Source: Dactylonectria macrodidyma
Lineage: Eukaryota; Ascomycota; Sordariomycetes; Hypocreales; Nectriaceae
Length of the DNA stretch: 64,000 bases
Direction: 5' to 3'
Assembly (NCBI GenBank): GCA_020744425.1
Contig: JAGMUV010000002.1
Location: forward strand, 2,090,501-2,154,500
The notes below the pieces were generated by a model, which saw only the letters and a list, made by a program, of their open reading frames with translations, did no database searches and was not told the origin of the DNA. Of the stretch, positions 20,246 to 30,700 are shown piece by piece (positions within the stretch are counted from its first letter, which is position 1; each line of letters starts with the position of its first letter). The translations under genes were made by a program, and so were the position numbers.

Positions 20246-22120
20246 ATGCCGGCCGCCGGGCCCGACGCCGGAGCTGAGAACTCCCCTGTCGAGAACTCTC
20301 CCCTCTTGGGCAACCGTCTTGACCGGGATGTTGCCAATGGCGATGCCGAGAACGGCCAAGGCGATGAACACGACACGGAACGGCCAGCAAGGGTCAAGAA
20401 TATGCACTTCATTTTCCCGGCAGTCGGCCTTGGAGTACGTCCCGAACATGAGCCTCATGTGAATTGGGGTCATGTTGACATGGCGGCGACGATAGATATA
20501 CATGGTTGCCATTGACCAGCTCCTGACCGTAGCCACATACACAAAGATCGGTAACGAGCTCAATGCCCTAAACAGCACCAGCTGGATCGCCACAGCGTAG
20601 GTCCAACATCCCAAGCAACCATTGCCGGAGACTAACACGGCCGCCCGCGCAGCTACTTCCTGACCCTCACAAGCTGTCAACCTCTCTACGGCAAGCTCAG
20701 CGACATTTTCGGCCGCAAGGCGTGCCTGCTCTTCGCATACTCTGTCTTCGCCCTCGGTTGCCTGGGCTGCGGCGTCGCCCGCTCCATAGACGAGCTGTGC
20801 GCCGCTCGCGCCGTGGCTGGCGTCGGCGGCGGCGGCATGAACTCGGTCGTCTCTATCCTGCTGAGTGATCTGGTGCCGCTGCGAGAACGCGGTGTCTGGC
20901 AGGGCTATATTAACATACTGTGGGCCGCGGGCACATCGACGGGGGCGCCGCTAGGTGGGTTGTTGGCAGACTCGATCGGCTGGCGATGGTAAGTTGAGAT
21001 TCTCTGCTTCAGTGTCTCCCTTATAAGATGGATGAGCTCATCATCGTCTCAAGGTCTTTCCTGGGCCAAGTCCCGCTCTGTTTCGTTGCCTTCACCGCCG
21101 TCTACTTCGTCCTCGACCTCCCGCCAGTATCCCACGATCACTGGCTCGTCAAGATGCGCCAAATCGACTTCCTCGGCGCCTTCACTCTTGTCATCGCCGT
21201 CGTTGCCCTGCTCGTCGGGCTTGATTCGGGCTCCAACCTCGGCTGGACTCACGTCATCACTCTCATTTCTCTATCCTTGGCTCCGGCTCTGTTCGCCCTT
21301 TTCGTCTTTGTCGAGGTCTCAGTAGCTTCGAATCCCTTCGCCCCAGGCCATATCATCTTCGACCGCAGCTTGTTCGCCTGCTATTTAGCCAACTTCTTCG
21401 GGGTGGCCGGCCAGATGGCTATCATCTTCTTCATGCCCCTATTCTTCCAAGCCGTTCATGGGAATAGCGCCACCCAGAGTGGTGCGTTGTTAGTACCAGG
21501 AATGATTGCTGGTGTTCTTGCTTCCCTCTTCGGTGGGTGGTGGATAAAACGCACTGGGAGGTTCTATTGGGTCATAGTAACAGGGTATGGAGTACTACTC
21601 CTCTCGGTCCTGCCCTTGACCCTGTCAGTGATATTTCGATTCACACCTGGCGAGGTATTTGGGCTCGTGGTTACATCCCTTGGGGCTGGTTGCGGTAAGA
21701 AATCTGTGCAACAGCATCAAGCGATGATCGAGGCGCTGACTATCTTTAGGCATCACAGCCACCCTCATTGGGCTTCTCGCCAATGCTTCCGTGGAGGACA
21801 CAGCCGTCGTTATTGCTTGCTCATACCTCTTCCGCTCCCTGGGTTCCAGCGTCGGTATCAGCACCGGCTCTGCAGTCCTCCAACAGGTCCTTCGAATACA
21901 ACTCCGCACTCGGCTATCAAGTGGCGACGAGGCTCGAGATATTGAAGACAAGGTGCGTCAGAGCCTTGACTATATCAAAGAACTGCCCCCACACATCGCC
22001 AATCAGGTCAGGTCGAGTTACCAGGTGGCTACCTTAGGCGCCTTTGCGCTGATCCTAGTTTACCTAACTGCCTCGTTCCTCGTCACATTCTGGGTTAAGG
22101 AAAGGATATTGAAAAGATGA
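20246..22120 (+). CDS. MFS transporter, DHA2 type (Fnx1/VBA-like vacuolar basic amino acid or drug transporter)
   Basis: Five exons, 20246-20434, 20496-20596, 20653-20988, 21054-21694 and 21750-22120, give 545 aa with every phase consistent. Introns are 54-65 nt. A hydrophilic, acidic N-terminus of about 55 residues precedes many membrane segments. TM1 carries an Asp (MVAIDQLLTVATYTKIG), followed by WIATAYFLTLTSCQPLYGK and loop 2-3 motif A, GKLSDIFGRK. Motif-C-like GAPLGGLLADSIGWRW is in TM5. This pattern fits the 14-TMS DHA2 group, whose fungal members (Fnx1, Vba1/2) move basic amino acids into vacuoles while relatives export drugs. The substrate cannot be read from the sequence. Exon 2 begins at an ATAG acceptor, the least certain join. 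It stands alone and is not in a metabolite cluster. Confidence 0.88.
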
Positions 22121-22521
22121 AAATCATGAGTGTGTGTCTTAGATAATCTTTCAAACTGTAAGAAGACTCTCACAAAGAATGATGTCTCGTCTCCGCGTGA
22201 ACAATCCGAAAACCGCGGGGTGGTTTTAGAAATGTGCTACCAAGTCCCGTATGCAATCAATCAATCAATGATGTTTTCGCCTTGCCTTGTACACATTGGC
22301 AAACAAAAATAAAAATTAGTCTAGATCAGACAATAGCCAAGATGCAACAGTATCAGCCAAGTGATCAAGTCTAGCACGCACCATCTGAACTCGTTTCGTA
22401 GCTCCTCTAACCTTGTCGCTTCCAGAACAATGGTCTGTAGTAACCAACTTGATATATTCTGAGAAGTATTCCCACGCATCGAAGTGGTTATTGCAATGGA
22501 TTTTGAATCGTGGAAATGTCA
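22121..22521. other. Convergent 3' intergenic region
   Basis: A 401-bp AT-rich spacer lies between the stop codons of the MFS transporter and the TBC-domain gene. CAATCAATCAAT (near 22255) and A-rich runs near 22300 are compatible with 3'-end formation. No coding potential was seen. Confidence 0.45.
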
Positions 22522-25002
22522 TTATTCTGGGGTATTTGACTTGTGAATAGGCTCAAGTCCAAATATCTCGTCCGAACTGGGTGGGTTCCGACCCTCTGGA
22601 TTTGACGTCACTTCACCAAATAAGAAAGCATTTCTCTCGCGATTATGGCTGTTGGAAATTCGCTTCTTCTGGTGGGATACAGGTGCTTTCTTGGCAGCCG
22701 CGGATGATTGCGAAGACCCAGGCTCGTCCGGTTCAAGCATCCAGGAGAAGGATGATTGAGCCAAGGTAGAACGTGTTGGAACAGGGGCTTGAGGTCGAGA
22801 ACTAGTCACAAGCTTAGCTGCCAACGGGTCGGTTGGCAAGCTGTCGGTAGATGTGTCCATGAGGTCGGGGGTTGGGGGGGGTGATTTCTCGTCTCTTTTC
22901 AGTGTAGATATCTTTTCGGTGATCTTCAGAGCAGCAATATCGACATCCGCCGTAGCTGAGGGCTCTACACCAGAATCAGTCCCATCAGCCGCTGCGGAGT
23001 CGACGACGACCTGCAAGTGACCGTCCTGTTCGGGCAGCGGCGAGTCCAATATGGGCACCTCCATCGACGAGTCTTCCAGGTAGATCTTGACAAATTGGAC
23101 CTTGGCAGCCGCGATCTCGAGCAGCTCGAGACTCTTTGCCTTGTCGGATAGATGAGATGCGGATAATGCCTTGAGGCTGTTGACTGTTTCATCAAGCATA
23201 GCAGCGAGTTGTCGATTGCGTCTCTCCAATGTCACTAGCCCTTGTGTCGCCCCTTCGTCATTCAATAACTGGCGGGGAGACAAGGCGGTATGTCGCGCTT
23301 CGTTGATATTGCGTTTAATTTCCCCCATGGCGTCCCTTACTGCCTGGTTGATACCTAACTTTTCTCCTCTTTCCAGAACTCCCATGGCTCCCTTAGCGGC
23401 TCCTTGGAACAGGGCTTCCATACCACCCTGCTGTTGTATGAACCGTGAAGGCGAGGGTATGGGCGATTTCTGACCGAATCCTCGGTTGCGGAAGGAGTTG
23501 AAGCCTCGGAAATTTGGGGTTGCGGACCGCGAGGACCTGTTAGGCGGCGATGATACAGTTGGAATTTTGCCAGTGTACTTGAGGATGAGAGACGCTCCGC
23601 CAGAAGGTGTGAGATGATTCTTCAGATAGAGGGCATCGTCGACAAAAGTATGTGGGCCATGCGGATGGGCTGGGGGCGGATACTTCAGCAGCAATTGCAG
23701 ACAAACTGAATAGTCTGCTTCCAACACTGTAGGGTGATGTTAAATGATGCATCGAGAGATAAGGAACGGCGACAACTTACATTCCCACCGAATGCGAGTC
23801 AGCATAGCAACGCAGATGAGATCTATCAGTTCTAAAGATGGGTCTACGGCGAAAATTGTATCCCAGAGGACAAGGAATTGTTCAAAAGGAAACTCTCTGC
23901 TAAAAAGCAACCGGACCCATCGACTAGTCGCTAATTAGCACATCAAGAGACCAAGGGTGTCATAAGCTCTCACATGAGAAAGATCTGCGGCAATATTTCG
24001 ATGTTGGTCAGATGCGTCGCCAACTCCGGATCAACTTTATGGAGGCACACCTCGTGAATGAACTTGCTTCTTTCCACGATAGTCGAGCTTTGCTCCGAAA
24101 TCTTCAGACCCGAGGTCGAGTCACTAGGGGAGTCTTTTATCTCATAAAAGAACTGTGCGTGCTCCATGACCCTGGCGAATAGGATGAAGGCATCGTGTTC
24201 AATGAAGGTGGCATCAAGAGTATTCAAGAAGACATCGTCCAGAGTGACGTCCGACGAGACAGTAGCAATGTCAAGTGCGTCTTCTTGGATGGCATAAACC
24301 ATGGGAGCCAGGAGCTCATGCATTCCCTGTCGGTAGCCGCCCCTCTCTGGATTGATCTTGCAGTACATGAAGAGAATGTCTATGATCATGGCCTGTGTGT
24401 GAGGCTGATGGTAAGATGCCTCGTCTGGAAGCCTTTGGACATCTTGTTTGATTTCAGCACGGATGATCTCATCTTGTCGAACAGTATTCCAAGGCGACTC
24501 GGGTCCTGTTAGCGGCGGGCGCACAGCGAAAATGGGAGGTACCAAAACTCACGTCGGGGTCATCAGCCAGAGGGTCGATAGTGAGCTCAGCAAGGGCTTC
24601 GGGGTGCTGGATGAACCTGAGAAAGTGTTGACGCTTCTCTATATAGAGTTGCCGACCTGTATCCAAGGCATGAGACCAACTCATTCCTGCGGAAGGGCTG
24701 GATAGCAAAAACATCTGCAAGTGGGTGGCGATTGCGTCAACTCCAACGATACAAACACTCATCTAAGCTGCTCATTGACTCACTTTCCAGCACAAAGAGC
24801 GACAACCGGACAAACAGGGGCTCGACGACCCATTATACTTGACAGCATGTTGCAAGTCAGTGAGATGGGCGCCTTGAGCCTGCGTCTCGCGCCATCGCGA
24901 CCTGTTGGGGAGCGTTGTTATCAGTCACTGATGTCATGGCAGGGTTTCCATTTGAGCAAGCAAGCAACCAACAACCTACAGTAGCTCCTCCGGGGATTTC
25001 AT
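22522..25002 (-). CDS. TBC-domain Rab GTPase-activating protein, TBC1D5-like
   Basis: Six exons on the minus strand, 24980-25002, 24784-24901, 24553-24714, 23974-24497, 23781-23923 and 22522-23726, give 724 aa beginning MKSPEELLSRWRETQAQG. The TBC domain (about 30-330) has HAVKYNGSSSPCLSGCRSLCWK, then the arginine finger in EIKQDVQRLP (R123), the glutamine finger in GGYRQGMHELLAP (Q158) and the end block REFPFEQFLVLWDTIFAVDP. Both catalytic fingers are intact, so GTP hydrolysis on a Rab is expected. The TBC1D5 group acts on Rab7-type GTPases at retromer-bearing endosomes. The C-terminal 400 residues are Ser/Pro-rich and disordered. Exon 4 seems to start after an unusual GAG acceptor 10 nt past a GCTAAC branch site, giving DDPD|SPWNTV. 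This join is inferred from remembered family consensus. Confidence 0.87.
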
Positions 25003-25694
25003 GGCGGCTTTGCGGAAGGTGTGGCAGGAGAAGTGACAAGCCCCTACCTCTTATCTCTCTCAACTATCGGCTCTTACCCAGCCGGCAGATGAGGCGAGTT
25101 GTGAGTTGTGAGTTGTGAGTTGTGAGGCGTCGTGTGAGTTTGAAGTCGGTGCGGGATGTTGAGTTGTGAGGTTCCACCAAGGAAGATACACGGAAAGTCG
25201 GCCAACACGGACCAGTCAAGGATCAAATGCCCCGCTCTGAGTGCTGAAGGCGCCCGTGACTGACTCTGACTACCTAGGGGGGAGATGGTGAGAGAGCCCC
25301 GCTAGGGAGAGCCTAGGTACTAGCTAGAGGGAACCCAGGGGGTTCTAGAGGTGCTGGGCCATAGCTACGGGCGCTGACAGGGACTATGGCGTCCACCTTC
25401 TGGGGGCTGGCCAGTGACTACGCCACCAGAATGCCTCTCGCCCGTCCAGCGGTTTATGGGCCTAGACGGACACCAACTCAAATCTATATGTACCTAGCCA
25501 GTAGCCTCGTGACATTTCGCTCCGTCCTGTTGCCCTGGACTGCCTCGTCAGCCGCATTCTCGATTCGAGCTCCTCAACTCCTCCATTCACAGCTTCTCTC
25601 ATCATCTCGCCCCGTGTATCAGACCTAACAAATAGCGATCGTGCCGGCCTCGTCATCCCCGAGGCCGGAAGCATGCATCACCCCCTACATCACA
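25003..25694. promoter_or_regulatory. Divergent promoter between the TBC GAP and the adaptor-motif protein
   Basis: A 692-bp spacer is shared by two divergent genes. It includes four perfect GAGTTGT heptamers (25096-25123) with further GTGAGTT/GTTGTGAG pieces to about 25170, and CCTAGGTAC-type palindromes near 25315. The co-location of two probable endosomal-traffic genes on one promoter may mean co-expression (inference). Confidence 0.45.
25096..25123. repeat. Heptamer tandem repeat 4 x GAGTTGT
   Basis: Four perfect 7-bp units are followed by a partial copy and scattered related heptamers. They sit about 95 bp upstream of the TBC GAP start codon, so they may lie in its 5' untranslated leader or core promoter. 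Confidence 0.85.
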
Positions 25695-27788
25695 ATGTCC
25701 GCGGATCTGTTTGCTGAGTTCAATGATCTCTCCAGGAGTTCACCAGTACCACCACCAGCAACCCAACCGCAACCTCCACCGCACTCTGCTTCCAAAGACC
25801 CCTTTGACTTATTCAACACCGTCAGCCATGCCAGTCCAGTGATCAGCCAGCCAGTGCAGGCGTCACAGCCGTGGCCTTCGTTCCAATCTCAGCCTGCGAG
25901 CACCAGTCCGTGGGGAACGGTATCGGTTCCATCAGCCCCATCAGTTCTGGCGCCATCGTCGAAACCCCCGACAGCTATCGAGGAGGAAGACGACGGCTGG
26001 GGTGATTTCGAGGTAGCTGAGCCAACAGCTCCCTCTCAAGCTCCAGTCCATGCCGCGGTTCTGACGGCCAGTCCAAATATTTCCTCGCCAATCTTGTGGC
26101 ATAGTCCAGCTCACTCAGGAGCACCGGCCTCGGTCATCTCACCCTCAATCGCATGGCAAAGCCCTGCACAAAATGCAGCCCCAGCCCCAAGTATCTCGCC
26201 ATCGATCCCATGGCAGGGTCCCGCTCAAATTGCACCTCCAGCTCCAGGTATCTCGCCTTCGATACCATGGCAACGATCAATCCCAACCGAAACCCAGGTC
26301 CCGGCCTCACAGCCAAGTGCAGCTCAAGCACCACATCCAAGGACCCGGGTCGTGCGGGCTTCCACTCTTGATCTCATGTCTAACAACCTCGTTGATACCA
26401 GTGGTCTTTCACGAGAGGCCGCTGGAACATCCAAGGCACAGCGTCCGGCGCAGCAATTGACTCGACAAGTCCCCAATTACACAAAACCGCGCTCGCAAAC
26501 GAAACCAGAGCTCAAGGAAGGACCTTCCGATCCCAACGTTCTCTTTGACGCCGAAGATTTTGAACTCCAGATCCCCGAGGACGACGAGGACGATGAGGAC
26601 GATGAGGATGACGATGAGTTTGGCGACTTTGAAACGGTACCTCCTCCTCCTCCAGACAAACTCACTCCTCCAAAGCCAAACCCAATGGTGGCATCTCCGC
26701 CTCCTCCCTCCATGGATCTCCTCTCTCTAGATGACCCAATTTCGCTTCTACCGCAACCAACAAAGGCAAAGTCACCTCCCAGTCAACTCCTTGGAACTCT
26801 TGCATTTAGTTCCACGTTAGCAAACTACCCACAAGCCCCCAAGTCGCCATCCTACCAAGATCGCAATCCATTCCCGGAGTTGGCTATTAAGACGCCAACA
26901 GGTCCTGCCCCAAAGGACGACGAACCTAAGTCGGCCACGCCAATTACAGCATGGCCAACATTGGACAGTGCGGTTGGAGCCAAGCCAGAAGCGTACAAGG
27001 ACGATGATGAAGGATGGGGGGCCTGGGATGACTTTCCAGCCAACGACAGCATGAAGGCAAATGTCGATTCCGCGCCTCCGCCAGAAAGCTGGGACTGGGA
27101 TGCTGTTGATAACGTTCGGCCTGCGAAGCCAAGAATCAGCGATGACGCCCCTCCGCCGACAAACGTCCCGCCCCCATCCGTCATTCTTTCCGTGTTCCCA
27201 GACCTCCTGAATACGAGTGACGCTCTGTTCAAGTCTATGTCGGGCCAAAATGCATCTATCAAGCAAAGGATACTGTCAGACCCCAAGGCAGCCGAGTTCC
27301 TCGAAGCCTATGTCCTCCTGGCGACGACGGCGGCGCGTGTCATCGCAGGTCGGAAGCAGCGCTGGCATCGTGACAAGATTCTCGCCAAGAGCATGTCCAT
27401 CTCAGCAGCGGGAAGCAAGGGGATGAAGCTCGCGGGTGTCGATAAAACTCAGTCGGTGCGCGAGGACCGCGAGGCTGCCGATGTAGCCGCCGTGTGGCGT
27501 AGCCAGGTTGGCCGGTTACGGTCCGCCGTAGCAGCAGCCAAAGCAGCGGGCAAGGCTCCGAAGCTCCGTGTCCCTGAGATCAGCGAGTCGATACCGGTTC
27601 ACACTGCAAAATCGGTACCAACGGCTCCCAAGGCGTGCATCATCTGTGGGCTGAAGAGGGAAGAGCGGGTGGCTAAGGTCGACATTGAGGTCGAAGACAG
27701 CTTTGGGGAGTGGTGGGCGGATCACTGGGGCCATAAAGCATGCAAAAACTTTTGGATAGAGCATGAGCAGATGTTACGACAGAGATGA
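25695..27788 (+). CDS. Conserved fungal protein with clathrin/adaptor-type motifs and C-terminal folded domain
   Basis: One exon encodes 697 aa from the first in-frame ATG at 25695. The N-terminus is DLFAEFNDLSRSS, then DPFDLF (35-40). Three acidic aromatic motifs follow: EEEDDGWGDFE (about 96-106), DDEFGDFE (about 306-313, after a run of Asp/Glu) and DDEGWGAWDDF (about 436-446). A clathrin-box-like LLSLDD is at about 342-347. Residues about 130-215 contain four imperfect repeats of about 20 aa (ISPSIPWQ...APAP). The C-terminal 200 residues look conserved and include a CIICGLKREER/HWGHKACKNFW possible metal site. The body resembles fungal proteins annotated after S. pombe Ppk6, but no kinase motif is visible. 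The motifs resemble those of endocytic/TGN accessory proteins such as aftiphilin. Function is inferred only. Confidence 0.75.
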   Translation: MSADLFAEFNDLSRSSPVPPPATQPQPPPHSASKDPFDLFNTVSHASPVISQPVQASQPWPSFQSQPASTSPWGTVSVPSAPSVLAPSSKPPTAIEEEDDGWGDFEVAEPTAPSQAPVHAAVLTASPNISSPILWHSPAHSGAPASVISPSIAWQSPAQNAAPAPSISPSIPWQGPAQIAPPAPGISPSIPWQRSIPTETQVPASQPSAAQAPHPRTRVVRASTLDLMSNNLVDTSGLSREAAGTSKAQRPAQQLTRQVPNYTKPRSQTKPELKEGPSDPNVLFDAEDFELQIPEDDEDDEDDEDDDEFGDFETVPPPPPDKLTPPKPNPMVASPPPPSMDLLSLDDPISLLPQPTKAKSPPSQLLGTLAFSSTLANYPQAPKSPSYQDRNPFPELAIKTPTGPAPKDDEPKSATPITAWPTLDSAVGAKPEAYKDDDEGWGAWDDFPANDSMKANVDSAPPPESWDWDAVDNVRPAKPRISDDAPPPTNVPPPSVILSVFPDLLNTSDALFKSMSGQNASIKQRILSDPKAAEFLEAYVLLATTAARVIAGRKQRWHRDKILAKSMSISAAGSKGMKLAGVDKTQSVREDREAADVAAVWRSQVGRLRSAVAAAKAAGKAPKLRVPEISESIPVHTAKSVPTAPKACIICGLKREERVAKVDIEVEDSFGEWWADHWGHKACKNFWIEHEQMLRQR

Positions 27789-30700
27789 TGTGTTTGGAGT
27801 AGGCTAGCCTTAGTTGTGTTTCTAAAGAAAAAAAGTGATATAGGCAAGTACAGAAACATGTGACCACGATCATAGACCAAAGCACACGTCTGAATTACGA
27901 GCGACTGCTCCGGCTTCCCGTTTCCCATTATCTTTTAGGCATGGCTGAGCTGCTATTCGACAGCCTCGTTCCTAAAGGTAGTAGTAATATTTAGCGCCCC
28001 AACAGACCAGCCTCGAAATATATGATATCTGTAGGTACTAAGTACAGCCGCCCTCGAACCGTGCTCTGACCTTACTTAGACATTAGACTGAACTCCCCAT
28101 GACAGAATGGTTATCCAGTTGCCGTGACCTCAGACTCTTGTCACCAATGACGGGTTGGGTAATGAAGTCGAATCAGATATTGTAGTGGTTTCGATTGGGA
28201 TCACCTCACCGTAAACTCGTAAGATACAGCGATTCGACTGCATAGTAGTCAAGCCATTGGTTACCGTTGTTTCATCCTCCAAACCGTCAGTAGCTGCTAG
28301 CACCTTGCTATTCACTTTGAGTGGCGCTCAAACTGAACCTCCGCTATGGAGCACAAGCCGAACAATTGACAGTCGAAGTAAGAAAACCAGAGTGAGTGAC
28401 TCGATGCTACGCGATTCCGCCCCTTTTCAGCCATTGTCGTAAAAAATACACTCGGAATTGGTGGAGCGATCGATAGCACCATTGCTAGTACGAAGGCAGG
28501 GTACAAGAAAGACATTGATGGATGGATCAACATCTCGACGGCCGTAGGCGGGGGACAGAAAACATGGCACACCAAAAGCCTCCGTAGCACTGTAATAGCT
28601 ACATCCCCCCTAAAATAACACTGATTTAGTCCCAGAGAGCTTTATAAAAATGGATAAAATTATGCTAATGCTATTCGATTTGATTGCTTAATTTATTAGG
28701 ATTTTTCTTCTCTTTTTAAAATTCGGTATTGCTTGGTGAGGGTGAAGCCAACTCTTAGTGTGCCATGTTTTCTGTCCCCCGCTTGGGCCGGCATGCGATC
28801 AAGGATCATGCGGCAACTCTCCACTCGGTCAAGTCCTGATGCGTTGAGGTGCATGGCCCAGTGATTGATGCAGCATCCACCTCCTTACCCCACCGTAGAA
28901 AAGGTATGAAGTGACCAATCCACGGAGGACGTGAGCTAGCCACAGTGACGGTGATTGAGAATCGGGCTTGATTCTGCAGCCACTGGGAGATACTGAGAGT
29001 CGACAGGGCTACGAAAGCCAGAGGGAGGAATCTCGTTGTAACGTGTGATTCCAGATCTAGGAAGAGGACTCATCCAACATCCCTAGGTACTCGAGCTCTG
29101 CGAGGGCCCGTGGTCGCACAGCATGAAGACATCTCCTGACACAGCTGAAAACAAGTGACGAGATACTCATTCATAGAGCCATGTCTCTCACAGCTGACAG
29201 TGGCTGGTCGTGCTTTCATTAGCCAATTGACGAGACCATATTCAGGAACGCGTACAGAGACTCGGCCAGTCATGTTGATGAACATAGCCATGAACGACTA
29301 ATTCTCAAGTAGGCAAGTTCCTAATTGAGCCCACTCAATTGATGGGCGAAGGTGAAAATATGACGGAGGCTGAGCGCCCCTAGCGGAATCACTTGTCCAC
29401 AACCCTGCCGGGTGATTCGTCGCACAGGACCAATAGAATTACCAATCGTTGAACCTATTCCGCCATTGGACTCTGGGATGTCGCCGCCGGTGAAGGATCC
29501 CAAGTCCCATGGCCTGGTCTGATACAGAAATCCAAATTAGCACCCCTCCGAGAAACCAACGAACTGGGCATTTAGTTATTGGAGTGTTCCGGATGGTTGA
29601 TGTAGAGCCCAGATCTCAGGGTTGTCACATGAAAGCGTCGGAACCAACCCTTTCGGTGGGAAACATCGCACTTCAACAGCGACTGTTTCGTAGTGAGGGA
29701 AATGGATATATTGCAATACCCATGCACTACATGAGCCTCCTAATACATCCTAGGTGTGGGGGGGTTGACGGGTGGAAAGCGGCATTAGGCCCGCGCCATG
29801 TTTTTAGCCATGGAGCACCGGCAGCGGACACCGGAGAACGATCAGGTACCGAGTACGGGGGGACAAGGTATATAAAGCAACGTACGAGTGTGCAGGAGGA
29901 AGCACAGACGCTTCTTTCACCGACCAGCCAGCCAGAATCGCTCCACGGCGCCTCTACGCGGGGCTCCGTAGCCAGGCCTCGAATGCTGCTTGGGTAGATG
30001 TGCCGAGTGCGGGACGTTGCGTGGCATTTGGCTTGAGGGACTGGAGATGCACTGATGGTCGGCTCGTCCGGGAGATATGGGGTCATGATGAGGTGTGGGA
30101 AGGGAAGCTCCGCTGTATTTCGTCAATGACAACAGGTTGTCGGGCAGTCTGTTGATCCCAATGTATCTGACCATGCATCAGTGACTCTAATTGCTCGCTG
30201 CAACGAGGTCCCTCATTGTGGAGGAGGTTGTTGAGTTCCTAGGTAAGGTACCTAGGTAAGTCAAAGTGGGGAGGCGAGAAGAAAAACTCGGTGGTTTCCA
30301 CGTCTGGGGTAGTACCGTAGGTAGTTGGGTGGTGACAGCTTCACAGATATAAGCTAAGGCAGGTTAGATGAGGTGGGCAGGTACCTACCCAATGCGAAGG
30401 AAGCTGCCCCCGGTAAGTACTGTACACTTTTGCTCACTTCACCTTGGGTAGGTAGGCACCTTGCCTGAGGTGGTAGGAAACCAGAGTCAGAAGGGATGCA
30501 CAGGTTGAGAACCTGCAACTGTTTCTACCGAAGCCAGATGTCATTCGTTGCTGCCCAGCACATTGCAGCTTGAACAATCACAACGGTAACAACCAAGGTT
30601 ACAGTTGTCTTGGAATGGAAGTGTACAGGTCGGGACTTGGTCAGTGGGGGTGGAAATGCGAGGTAGGTTCCCCGCCTTTGCACATCGCGGCAAACTCACC

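Noticed and set aside
20246..27788. Possible secondary-metabolite cluster around the MFS transporter
   Set aside because: The neighbours are a Rab GAP and a trafficking-type protein. No polyketide or peptide synthase, P450 or Zn2Cys6 regulator is present.
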